DNA of 64,000 nucleotides, from contig JAKUCV010001796.1 in the NCBI GenBank assembly GCA_028386065.3, positions 63,312-127,311 on the forward strand. The letters run 5' to 3'. A program made the position numbers and the translations under genes. The notes beneath the pieces were generated by a model. The model saw only the letters and a list, made by a program, of their open reading frames with translations. It was not told where the DNA came from and made no database searches. Source of the DNA: Turnera subulata. Taxonomy: Eukaryota > Streptophyta > Magnoliopsida > Malpighiales > Passifloraceae. Positions 11,265 through 20,670 of the stretch are shown here, one piece after another; the stretch's first letter is position 1, and the number at the start of each line of letters is the position of its first letter.

Positions 11265-12898
11265 TGTGAATACCCGACCCAAAATCACTTGGGCCTATTC
11301 ACCTAATCCTTTCACCTTCTTCCTTGGGTCAATCCCATAACATTGGAGTCGCCACCCAAGTTTTATTAAGGACAAAACTTGGGAAAAACCTTAATATGAC
11401 TTTTTTAGGCTACATGGTCATGGCGAACTAAAGTTATGGGATCAAGGGTTCGTCACAGATGGGAAGGTGTTAGGCACCCATCCGTGTTGGGTCGAGACTA
11501 TGTGTAATTATAAAATGCAAGTGTGCCTGGTGCAAGTGTGCATATGTGGAAAATAAAGAGAAGGGGAGAAGAAGAAGATTTGGCTTGCATCCCGTTGTAA
11601 GACCGGGATTACCTACGTACCCGAGTGATCGGGATCAAAGCCACGTAGTTCTAAACATGGCACAAATTAGCCCCTTACATCATTAAAAGTATTAGCATAT
11701 AGTCAACAAAGATTAATCAAAAAGAGGGTTTAGTGTTACCTCTTGTAGCCCTCCTCTAGCTCCTTGCAATGGGTTGAGTTCTACACCCACCTTCTTGCCG
11801 CTTCTAAGCTCTATGGTTGATCCTCTTCTTGACCTCTCCTTGCTGGACCACTGCTAATGCCTCCCACAAAAATCCTCCAGAGTTTCTGCCTAAAGAATGT
11901 GTTTCTAGGCTTGGAGAAGTAGAGTTTCTCCAAGCACTCAAGGCTTATAGGTGTGTATGTCAGAAAAGTGTGTCCTCCCTGAAATATGAATGTGGTGTCC
12001 TATTTATAATGTTCTGGGTGAGTGCAGGGGCGTGGACCTCTTAATGATGAAGATCTTGGCTGAAAATCTGGGCCAAAACCGTGTAGAATCGAATTAGGAA
12101 TGAAAATCGGCAAAAAATCAGTTTCTGGGTGCCCATGTCCGCCAAGACTTGGTGGTCAACCCTAAGGACCTGGCGGTCATCCCCGCATGTCCGCCAGGAC
12201 CTGACAGTCATCCCTGCATGTCCGCTAGGACCTGGCGGTCATCCCGAGAAGGCCGCTCAGCACCTTCGATTTCACGCGTTCTATCCTTTTTTTAGCCCCT
12301 AATCCCCAAATTTCTCCCTGATTTGATCCTACCGCGTAATCAACTCCTAATTAACCCAGAATCACTACATTACTTGATGATTACTCCTCTAAATCATTTC
12401 ATAACTAATTGATTAGACATTAACACCCATTTTAAGCAAAATCATACCAAAAACACAAAATCTAATCAAGAGATGATTTAATTCTGATTTTCCACGAAAA
12501 TTAGAGCTAAAATTAACCGACAAGAAATATGCTAATGGGCTCATTAAACGTTGGAGAATTCTTATTTCATTAACTTGGGCCTCTCATTTTATTCCTATCC
12601 TAAAAATGAATCATCTCATCACACTTGGATTGAAACTAAATCAGGAAGCCCAATAAACTAAAATATATATTTTAGTTTAATAAACCTTAATATATATTTT
12701 AAACTAAGATTAAATCATCTCATTTATCCTAAAATTTGAATATATATAGGTTTAAATTACCAAAATATATTAATTCTACTAAATTAAATTTTTAATATGC
12801 ATTAACCTAGGACCAAATCATCTCATTAATCCTAAGTTCCAGCATGTTCGACATCTAATTTTAGTAGAAAATACATGGGTCAAATTTGGATGTTCACA
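11265..12898. mobile_element. Solo LTR (about 1.63 kb) inserted in the Gypsy 3' LTR
   Basis: It begins TGTGAATACCC and ends GGATGTTCACA, giving TG...CA ends with a 6-bp inverted repeat (TGTGAA/TTCACA). ATGGC is duplicated at 11260-11264 and 12899-12903, and the host LTR continues cleanly across it. It contains no coding sequence, so it is a solo LTR left by recombination. A block near 11600-11655 (GATTACCTACGTACCCGAGT ... CACGTAGTTC) resembles long LTRs of Tat/Ogre-type Gypsy elements, but the family is not certain. Confidence 0.8.
12134..12247. repeat. Short tandem array of GC-rich near-palindromes in the solo LTR
   Basis: Units begin CATGTCCGCC near 12134, 12186 and 12217, with a 31-bp period between the last two and an extra half unit between the first two. 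Each unit carries the arms CCGCCAGG and CCTGGCGG (or mutated versions) around one central base. The block is GC-rich in otherwise AT-rich DNA. Confidence 0.75.
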
Positions 12899-13238
12899 AT
12901 GGCAATCACCTTGGCTTTGCTATATAATCCCATGAAGTGTAAGCATTAGAGGCCAGTGAGTGATATTGAAAGTTTTTGTCCAGTTAAGAGTTTATACTCT
13001 TGTTTTTTTTTTTGGTTCATTGCTCTAAGGAGGATTCCTTTGAGTTTTGAGCTAAAACACTTATCTCTTTTCTAATTTTCCTTTGAGTGGTGATTATGTG
13101 TATCTCTTGGAAGATTATTGAGAGTGAGTGTCATAATCAAAATATTTAAGGTAGTGATAATCTGTATCCTTAAATATTTTGGTTACCCCCACACATCCAA
13201 ATCAAATACTCTTTAATTCATTCCTCACTCTGGCGTCA

Positions 13239-14933
13239 CCTCCTCACTGCTTTCTCTTCTCTTTTCCCGTCTCCCTCACGCTCGCGACATGCCTCCACCG
13301 TCTATTCTCCCACACAGGCATTCTGCCACCACTTTCCATCACCGCCCTCCCCCTTCTTCTTCTTCTCTCGTTCTCCTCTGTCCTCCCCTTCTTCTACCCT
13401 CCACTGATTTTAAAAATCCCCAAATTAAACCCTAGCTCAATTCGAAATTATCCCCAAATTGATTTTTCAAAACCCTAATTCTACAATTGTCCAATTAACC
13501 CTTAATGTGACTTTAATTCGTGGAATTAGTGTTAACCCACTCGCATTCTTACTATGTTTAACACCTATCCACGTTCATTGATTCTTGAAACAAGATACAA
13601 GGATTTACGAGATAGCTCTGCAAAGGGAAGCATTGTTAGCTCGGGTATGATAGTGTTTTTGATTGCGTTTGCGTTTGAATTGTTGTTGGTGAATGGACAT
13701 GTAGCACTTTCTTAAAGCCTGGAATTTTTATGTGTTGTTGCTATATTTTATGTTTGAAACTGATGATCGTGATGGTAAATGAGATTGTTTGAAATTAACG
13801 ATCAGTGGTTTTCCTGGGAGGTAGAACGACATTCTTGTCTAGTTGTCCTGCTTCTATCTTCCTTTTTTGTTTTTGTTAATTTGGAGCTGTTGATAGAGTG
13901 ACATTTAGTAGATATGTAAATCTGTGCCTTTCTTGTATTGGTAGTTGATGTTTTCTTTTGAAGTGTGTTAGTATTGCTTCTTCATTTAGAGACAAACAGA
14001 ACACATGTTTCTTTGAGTGGGAGTTGGGATAAAGTGTCATCATCTGGTTATCAGACCCCTAAATTTCCAAGTTTTGTTCATTAATCAAAGAGAGTAGTAG
14101 TTGTAAGTGGCCAATTTATTATAAAATTGGAATCAAAAGCCATGCTTTTGTTCTATTCTAATGTTGCAATAGTGGAAAATCAATTTTCAATTCTTTTGTA
14201 TTTGGTACCACACCCTACCCCCCCCCCCCCCCCCCCCCCCCCTTCACCCGCAAATTTGCTAAATTTGAATAATTTGTTAAGCCTTGCAGTCAGTGTGGGT
14301 TCGTATGAATCTCTATTGTTAATCCTTGTATGTTGATAACACCTATAATTTCAGTTGATAATTCCCTTTGTATGCTCTAGTATTCTGTGTTTGGCTTGAC
14401 CAATATGACAAACATATTTTCTTGTCTTAATTTCCAACAAACATAACTTTTTGTATTCCAAATTATAATGTATCATTTGGACCCAATGGACTTACCTGCT
14501 AGGGCTGTTTAGGATGTTGCATGTGAAGACCATTTGATGGTGTTACTGTTTCTTGATCCTAATGACATTCCTTCTTGTTTAGTTTTTTAAATCTCTCTAC
14601 ATGTGCTCTTCAGTTAAATTTGTTAAGTTTTTTAAGCTTTATTTGACGTAATGATGTCCCCAAAGAAATTGATTACAAACTACATAGTCCAAAATGATAG
14701 TTCTAAAGATAGTATAAATTGTCATTGTGAGATTAGTGGCTAATTAAGTAATTTGTTTCGCTGAAAGGCATATTACTACAACCAAGCATGATAGACAACC
14801 AAACATCATTCCTCTGGACTAGCCTTAAGTCCACACTGTATAGTCCATACAACCAAACGCAGTCTGGACTAGTCTAGTCTAGTCCAGGTCCCTATGGACT
14901 TGGACTTCTCAGTCCCCCATTCCAAATGGAGCC
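13239..14933. other. Right arm of the Harbinger-like element, no gene seen
   Basis: It begins with a pyrimidine-rich block (about 13244-13400) followed by leader-like sequence. A GGTATGATAG string near 13643 could be a splice donor. The longest frames are low-complexity and unsupported. A 25-base C run (14218-14242) sits inside. Near the end, stacked CTAGTCTAGTC and GTCCAAGTC motifs form subterminal repeats. Confidence 0.5.
14218..14242. repeat. Poly(C) run of 25 bases
   Basis: Twenty-five consecutive C residues. Its exact length is likely uncertain in any assembly. Confidence 0.9.
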
Positions 14934-14936
14934 TTA

Positions 14937-15106
14937 TGAACTTAGGCTGACTAAGCCCAAAAACATAAAGACTAAGCCTACACAATACATTAAGTGGTTA
15001 GCTTAATATACAAGTAAATCCCTCACTATATAGTCCATGCCCGTACACAATCTTACCCAACACTAGGACTCTTGTGTACACAAGTCCCGGGTGGTGACAT
15101 TCTCCA
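14937..15106 (-). repeat. 3' LTR fragment of the polymerase-less Gypsy element
   Basis: This matches 19792-19917 plus the end of 16834-16923: CACTTAA, TATATAGTGAGG, TTGGGTAAGA and CTTGTGTACACAAG on the minus strand. A CCAAAAACATAAAG stretch near 14957 corresponds to CAAAATAACATAAAAG at 16907-16922, just before the Athila LTR. Confidence 0.6.
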
Positions 15107-15319
15107 CCACCTATACTGGCAACATCCTCGTTGCCATTCACCGATAGGCAGCAATCCATTGCCCGAACTTCTACAACTTGTGCTCGCATTCCTATCATGT
15201 CGAATGACCACCTCGCCATCTTACAAGATACTCGACCACTGGTGTGTCCGTACCATGCCCCCAGATAAGTCTATCTGCCAAAATCTGTACAATAGGAACC
15301 CTCATAACCTATGTAATTC

Positions 15320-16480
15320 TAACCCCCGAACTCGTCCCTGACACAACCCGCATTGCTGTAAGAGCCCGCTTGTTCAAATCACTCTCACGTGCTGCGTACA
15401 CTGTGAAGTCTTGCTTATCCCCATAAAGTACTATCTTTCCTTCCGTAGCAAAGACTTCAGCCCGTTTAGAAATTCCATCCCAAGAACCACTCAATAAGCA
15501 TATATAGGCACAACATTAAAGCTAACCTTAGCATGCCACTCGCCTGTGTCAACCTTGACATCATGCGTAACTCTAATAACGAGTTATTCCCCATAATTTG
15601 ACAACTTCAAGACACTGTCTACTGTCCTATATCGAACCCCCCAATCCCTTTGCAATCTTGTCTTACACAAAGTTATGAGTCGCCTCGGTATCCACTAAGA
15701 CATCCAACTCTTCCCTATAAATTGACTTTGAGAAACATCTTCCCCTTATATTGCACATGTCTAGATGAATCCACGACCCCCAACATCTTCAAAGTAGCTA
15801 TTCTGACCTCAGATTCTTGTTCATCCCCAGAGTCTGCATTTACCCGCTTTACTACCGATATTATTCTTCTTTGGACATTGGAATTTCCATTGAGGTCCCT
15901 TGTAGAGAAAGTACCTTACCGTGTTACTTTTCTCCTACTTGACATTCTCTCCACCACCTTTGTCAACCAGGTCCCGTGTTGGCAACTGTTTACACTCTAG
16001 TGTCCCTACGAAATCAATCAAAGAGTCAGGAACGGTAATGACCTTCGATAATATCTTCACCCCTTTTTTATCCAGCTCATTTCTTGTTCAAAGCTTTAGA
16101 CTACCCATGAAAGTAAATAGTGCCTCTGTTTTTGGCATGTTGTTCTCCAAAAGTAACTCCGGAAACTTCTAGACATGCTGCAGAATACTATCTCCTTGCC
16201 TGAGCCATCGTAACATGTCTTGTGCCTCTCACTCAACATGTTGTGGATGACACCGTGTCTTGAGTTCCTAGTTGAACCCATCCCATGAAGGAAGCTCCTC
16301 CTCTAATCAAATATTAGACATCTTGTGTTGCCACTATAACTATACAACTTTAGAGAGATACATTGCACTGTTTGCACCTTCTTCGGCTCCTCGGTGATGG
16401 TCAACCTAGCAAAGTATGATTCTAGCTTGTCAGAAAATCACACCAAGGTTAGAACCTTAGTCGCAAATTTTTTCCACCCG
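15320..16480 (-). pseudogene. Broken Gypsy gag and protease
   Basis: On the minus strand, 16180-16030 gives a gag block including FPELLLENNMPKTEALFTFMG and KGVKILSKVITVPDSLIDF, a pattern common in plant Gypsy gag proteins. Near 15720-15680 a protease-like LDVLVDTEATHNFV is visible; the active-site triplet reads DTE where DTG is expected. Several stops and frame changes interrupt it. No zinc knuckle or reverse transcriptase was recognised. Confidence 0.7.
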
Positions 16481-16833
16481 CACTAAGCACTCTCCATGAA
16501 TGAACCCATGCAAGTTCTAAGTCGACAAGGCAATTAATAGAAAAGGTTAACTATGACAAAACCAACAGAAACTAGGAATTTCTTTAAGAAGTCATGTGTG
16601 TAACAAGAAAATGAACCATAAAATTGAATCGACTCTAATCTTCTATTTCACAATAACAAAGTCGACTAGTCCAACAACCTCCGAAGAAAAGTCGACTAGC
16701 ACAAAAGTAAAGAGAAACACCTTCGTTACCTCTACTCCACATGTCGACTCCTTCAGGCTTGGATTACGTCTTCTCCTTGTTCTGCTCCGCTAACACTTAT
16801 CACGGACCAAGGGTGTGGTGCAACGGATTCACA

Positions 16834-16923
16834 ACCCTCTCCATGCAGCACAAGCTAGATCGTCCCTAACCTGTAAGCCTTCCCACATGTAAGCACAAAG
16901 AGAGAATCAAAATAACATAAAAG
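16834..16923 (-). repeat. Inner part of the Gypsy 5' LTR, left of the Athila insertion
   Basis: On the minus strand this is the downstream end of the 5' LTR, running into the leader at GTGAATCCGTTGCACCACAC (16833-16814). Its partner beyond the Athila insertion is 19790-19917. Confidence 0.5.
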
Positions 16924-19016
16924 TGATGCACATGAAATATGCATGGTTTTAGGCATGATTTTAGATATATTTTCTCTCAATTCATCATGACTATATGCCT
17001 TACTTTGTATTATTTTGTCATATTCCCTTAAATTCTATCCCTTACTGTATGATTAGTGATTCTATGTGTATTTTGAAGGATTTTGGAGATTTTATTAGAG
17101 AATTCAAAGAAACAGCCCCTGGCACAGCATGAGCTTGTTTCGGGCCTGTTGTTCATTGTAAAATCAGTGAAAAAGCCACGAATCCCCCTCCAATCACAAG
17201 TTATCCACTGGATTTCACCACCTTTACCTTGATCCACGAAGCCATCACGACCACTACATCAATCTCAAGAAGAGCTGAATTCAATTGTGCAGAAAAAGGG
17301 AAAGAGAATGCACACAGCCTCAGGCACAGGCCCAGCACAGGCTGAGCCTGTGGAATCTGTAGATGACCAGGAACGCAGAGAAAAGAATATAAAACTCAGC
17401 CACTTGCAGAGCTTCACCACTTACAAAGCCTTCAACTCTGCAATTATGACCTGAGCGTTTCAGAAGACTTTAAGCATGGGAAAGAGGGGATAATCATTAT
17501 ACCCAAGGAATATTACAGTTAAACAACTATTATCCTCCCCTTAAGTCTTCCAAATCTGCAGATTTGCAGATTTCACCCTATCGGCACACCTCCCATGATG
17601 CCTTATCTCGAGGAGCAAGATGGGCAACTGAAACTCAACTTGCCCAACTGCCATGCCTTCCAGCACGTGGGAGAAGAGAGGAGAAGAAGATCCATGCCTA
17701 TAAATAAGAAGAAAGAAGGAAGAACTGGGAATCGAAGAACCCATCGATTAGTACCCTAAAACTGCAGAAGTTTTTGGAGCAAAGGGTTTAAAGGGAAACA
17801 CGATTTTGCAGCCTTCTATGGACAGAAATCGTGTTGTCCCTACCCTACAGATTTGTTCCACTTCTTATGTTGACCTCAACCCCCATCTATTTTGTAGCCT
17901 TAATTATGAACTACACAACCCCTCTTAGGTTGAAGGGGTGAAGCATGTTTCTATTTTTAGTGCAATAAATTGCTCTTCTTACGTTTTTAACTCGATTTTC
18001 TTGTTTGGTTGTTATAAACTTGCTCCATGTTTGAGTCTTGATCAAACCCATACATGATTTTAGGTAGCTAGGTGAAGGACCGAAAGGAGAAACCATAGTT
18101 GCTAGAGCAACAACAATCAATCCTTAGTTCTTAGTTTTGAAATAAATTAGGAGCTAATTGAGGAATTAGCCTCAACACCAATTCTTAAGCCCCTTGGTTT
18201 GACCGATGCGAAAATATTAGGATGAGTGAGAATCTTGGGAGGAACCTATGAGTGAAAACAAGTGGGTTCAGTATAGGTTGAAAGCGCCTGCAAGAACCAA
18301 CATTATAATCGAATTGTGTTGTCCACAGGCTCAACCATAGAGTCAACCACAAGCTCAGCACTAGCTCAGCCTGTGGCAGCACAGTCGAAGAGATAATGCC
18401 ATTTTAATCTGATTCTTGATTGACTTTTGAGAAGCCTATTCTAAATCAAGTAGCAGCTTGGTGAAGGACCGGAAGGAGAAGCCAAGCACGCTAGACCAAC
18501 AAAAGTCAGCCTTCACTCCCTAGCCGTTCGAAAGAAGGTAGGGAGAGACTGTGGGTAACCAGCACCAACACTAAACTTCACCTTTAAGTGGACGTCTATT
18601 CTAGTGACAGGGGGTAGATGGAAACTTGAGGAACTATCAATAAGATCGAAAGCCATTGGTAGTACCTTAGGTTGGGAGCCCCTTCAAGATATTTTATTAA
18701 ACACAGGCCATCAAACAGGCTCAGCCTGTTTTGAGGCTGTTGAGCAATTTAAGACATGAACCAGGACATGTGAACCCCGGACGCCTAAGACTTCACCAAA
18801 TCTGATCTTTTCCTACCACAACACTTTTATTACTTTCTACTTTTGCTCATTTTAAATTTCAATTTGCACTCACCCAAATTTCCACTTCTGATTAATTGCT
18901 TCAAGCCTAATTCGTCTTAAATTAAGGAGTAACAGGCTCATCCCAGTCCCTGTGGATACGACCTTGATAGAGTACTACAACTACCCATGTGCACTTGCAG
19001 GACTCACTCCACATCA
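16924..19016 (+). repeat. Athila-like 5' LTR (about 2.09 kb)
   Basis: It starts TGATGCACATG and ends CTCCACATCA (TGATG/CATCA inverted ends). Its U5 end has the Athila pattern GTGGATACGACC...CTACAACTACC...GTGCACTTGCAG. Internally a block near 18068-18125 (GGTGAAGGACCGAAAGGAGA) is repeated in diverged form near 18460-18515. Short AGGCTGAGCCT-type palindromes recur near 17338, 18300-18375 and 18710-18735. No ORF in it is credible. Confidence 0.85.
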
Positions 19017-19022
19017 AGTTTT

Positions 19023-19040
19023 TGGCGCCGTTGCCGGGGA
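19023..19040 (+). other. tRNA-Asp primer binding site
   Basis: TGGCGCCGTTGCCGGGGA is the complement of the 3' end of plant tRNA-Asp including CCA, the primer site typical of Athila elements. It lies 6 bases after the LTR. Confidence 0.92.
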
Positions 19041-19134
19041 CTGGAGCTTGTTTCTTTTGCTTCTTATTTGATTTATTAAGCTTTTTATTACTTACCCCTT
19101 TTCTTTTTCTGAGTTCGAAGTTTTCAGGTGGTGC

Positions 19135-19745
19135 ATGCCCCAAACCAGGAGCAAGCAACCAGCTCTGATCTTCCACCAGGAAATTGAAAAGAAAACCCGC
19201 CAGATTCGCAAGCAAAAGCAACAAAACATGGCGGACAGACCCAACGAAGGAGCGCACCAGGGCATTGATGATGGTGGATGGTGGTTGTAGGAGCTGGGAC
19301 ATGGGAATGTAAGGTCGAACAGGCTTAGCCTGTTCGACCTTACATTCCCATGTCCCAGCTCCTACAACCACCATCCACCATCATCCACAATAGTATAGCC
19401 ATTCCTGATGTAGATGCTCCGTATGAGATCAAGACCAACTTGCTGAGCATGGTGGAACGGCATACCTTTGGAGGCACACCCTCTGAAGATCCAAACTCGC
19501 ACTTGCAAAACTTCCTGCGAGTGTGCAGTACAGTGAACATAGTAGGGATGACCGAGGAGCAGCTATACATGAGAGTTTTCCCATTCTCACTCAGAGAAGC
19601 AGCATTCAAATGCCTGAACAACCATGAAGCAGGCCATTTTACTGACTGGGACAGTCTAGTCATTAGCTTTCTTGAAGGAATACCATCCCTCAAGCAAGGC
19701 TGCAAGTTTGAGGTAACAACTTATTGGTTTTTTCCAGCGCTATGA
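19135..19745 (+). pseudogene. Athila-like gag, truncated and interrupted by an inverted duplication
   Basis: ATG at 19135 opens MPQTRSKQPALIFHQEIEKK and runs to a TAG near 19288, inside the left arm of the fold-back. The downstream arm then continues genuine gag sequence: YIPMSQLLQPP, then FGGTPSEDPNSHLQNFLRVC and MRVFPFSLREAAFKCL, matching the conserved Athila gag core. The frame ends near 19743. The left arm is therefore an inverted copy of gag sequence. It ends translation and leaves no functional gag. Confidence 0.85.
19267..19385. repeat. Perfect 119-bp fold-back (59-bp arms, 1-base loop)
   Basis: Arms 19267-19325 and 19327-19385 pair perfectly around T19326; pairing stops at 19266/19386. 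The right arm is normal gag sequence, the left its exact inverted copy. Exactness over 59 bp within an otherwise decayed element suggests either a recent event or an artefact. Confidence 0.95.
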
Positions 19746-19789
19746 AGAGTCAATTCGAGATACCTAGGAACGCTTCAAGGGACTACTAA

Positions 19790-19917
19790 GAAGATGCCCA
19801 ATATATTTAGTGGTCAACTTAACATATAAATAAATCCTTTACTATACAGTCTAAATTGGTACACATTCTTACCCAACACTAAGATTCTTGTGCACACAAG
19901 TCCCTGGTCGTGACAAA
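19790..19917 (-). repeat. Outer part of the Gypsy 5' LTR, right of the Athila insertion
   Basis: The minus strand starts TGTCACGACCAGGGACTTGTG and continues to CCACTAAATATATTGGG. This matches 14985-15106 and marks the outer end of the polymerase-less Gypsy element. Confidence 0.65.
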
Positions 19918-20172
19918 ATACTTTTTTTTCTTTTTTCTAGCAATGTGGCCATTGGGCTCCATTATCATTATTTGTTAAGATCTCACTAATTCTCTATTTA
20001 AATTTCTATACTCAATAATTTTCTTTTATTGCTAATTGGTTTATAAAGTAAAATTTATGATTAGAGATTGATATCTTTTCCCCCTAGGATTGAGAATGTA
20101 AACTAAATCTAGGCTCTCTGCCTTTTTTTTTTTTTCAAAGAATAAGAAACCAAATGTTTATTTCAGCTTGGA
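19918..20172. other. Spacer between two LTR elements, nothing recognised
   Basis: AT-rich with T runs. It separates the Gypsy 5' LTR start from the Copia 5' LTR. I see no gene or repeat boundary within it. Confidence 0.5.
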
Positions 20173-20655
20173 TGTTGTAAATAAATTATGGTGAATGTCA
20201 TTGTTACCATCCAGTAAAACTCAATTTTACCATATCTGAATTTATCCCCGATAAATATTTTATCCAAACACCTAACATCTATTTGGTTTCATCTCTTTGA
20301 CCATTTACCCTCCATTATTCTATTAGTCCTAATCTTAATACCATCTTCCTTTACCTAATATCCTTTTGATTTTATCTTATTAAATTAATCATACCTATTT
20401 GTTTTGATCCTTCTATTTTTACCTATAAATACCCCCTTCATTCGTACACACTTATACTTTGGATATCCTACCATAAACTCCCCTCTTCTCATTTCCATAC
20501 AGCTCTCTTCCTAACTAATCTCCCTATCAAGTTTAATTATTCTACTTTTTATAATACCATTAAAGTTGTATTAATTACATCAAGGTTATATTATTACCTT
20601 GATCAAGGTTGTATTGTTCCATCAAGGATTGAATTTCATCATCAATTTTATAACA
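20173..20655 (+). repeat. 5' LTR of the Ale-like Copia element
   Basis: TGTTGTAAATAAATT to TTTTATAACA. CTATAAATACCCCC (near 20422) is a clear TATA box, matched in the 3' copy. It is followed by the leader CGTTATCAGCACGAGTC, typical of Ale/Retrofit elements. Confidence 0.9.
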
Positions 20656-20657
20656 CG

Positions 20658-20670
20658 TTATCAGCACGAG
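20658..20670 (+). other. Probable primer binding site of the Ale-like element
   Basis: TTATCAGCACGAG follows the 5' LTR by 2 bases. This leader is characteristic of Ale/Retrofit Copia elements. I do not assign the tRNA. Confidence 0.55.

Larger units (their letters stand above)
5858..13238 (+). mobile_element. Ty3/Gypsy LTR retrotransposon with 5-bp target duplication
   Basis: The order is LTR, primer site, gag, protease, reverse transcriptase, RNase H, integrase, polypurine tract, LTR. CCTCC borders both ends (5853-5857 and 13239-13243). By hand the two LTRs differ at roughly 30 of about 660 aligned bases plus two small indels, so the insertion is not recent. The gag and integrase C-terminus look chromovirus-like (possibly the CRM group), but I see no clear chromodomain, so the lineage is uncertain. 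All coding parts are broken. The 3' LTR carries a later solo-LTR insertion. Confidence 0.9.
10920..13238 (+). repeat. 3' LTR of the Gypsy element, split by a solo LTR
   Basis: The LTR sequence runs 10920-11264 and resumes at 12904-13238, ending CTGGCGTCA next to the CCTCC target duplication. The interruption is the solo LTR at 11265-12898, with ATGGC duplicated on both sides. Confidence 0.88.
5416..14933. mobile_element. PIF/Harbinger-like DNA element hosting a Gypsy insertion
   Basis: The left end is GGCAGTGTTTGTTTCGGGGG. The right end, read from the other strand, is GGCTCCATTTGGAATGGGGG. Both continue with a GGACT(T/G)AGA-type block and AAGTCCAAG. Each end is bordered by TTA (5413-5415 and 14934-14936), the 3-bp duplication typical of PIF/Harbinger. 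Without the Gypsy insertion (5858-13238) the element is about 2.1 kb. No transposase or Myb-like ORF is visible, so it is probably non-autonomous. Both arms next to the Gypsy insertion are pyrimidine-rich, like a 5' leader. The two flanking sequences are not obviously parts of one known element, so the pairing rests on the terminal repeats and TTA. Confidence 0.55.
16924..19789 (+). mobile_element. Athila-like Gypsy element, truncated after gag
   Basis: It contains a full LTR (16924-19016), a tRNA-Asp primer site (19023-19040), a leader and the first part of gag, and then stops. Sequence of the host Gypsy LTR resumes near 19790. Polymerase and the 3' LTR are absent, so a deletion followed insertion. 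The host LTR reads CATAAAAG on the left and ATGCCCAATATATTTAG on the right. Confidence 0.8.
14937..19917 (-). mobile_element. Minus-strand Gypsy element lacking polymerase, split by an Athila insertion
   Basis: Read on the minus strand: 5' LTR start at 19917 (TGTCACGACC), broken by the Athila-like insertion between 19790 and 16923; leader near 16833-16790; gag and protease (about 16480-15320); polypurine GGTGGAGAA (about 15107-15118); 3' LTR start at 15106 (TGTCACCACC). The two LTR starts share GGGACTTGTGT(A/G)CACAAG and TGTTGGGTAAGA. Only about 200 bp separate protease from the polypurine tract, so reverse transcriptase, RNase H and integrase are missing. The 3' LTR stops at the Harbinger-like boundary (14933), and its outer end was not found. 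Confidence 0.65.

Noticed and set aside
13179..13478. 99-codon plus-strand frame
   Set aside because: It starts inside the Gypsy 3' LTR and runs into the pyrimidine-rich Harbinger arm, so it spans an insertion boundary.
18922..19374. 150-codon minus-strand frame
   Set aside because: It runs across the LTR end, the primer site and the gag fold-back in antisense, so it is a by-product of the palindrome and gag.
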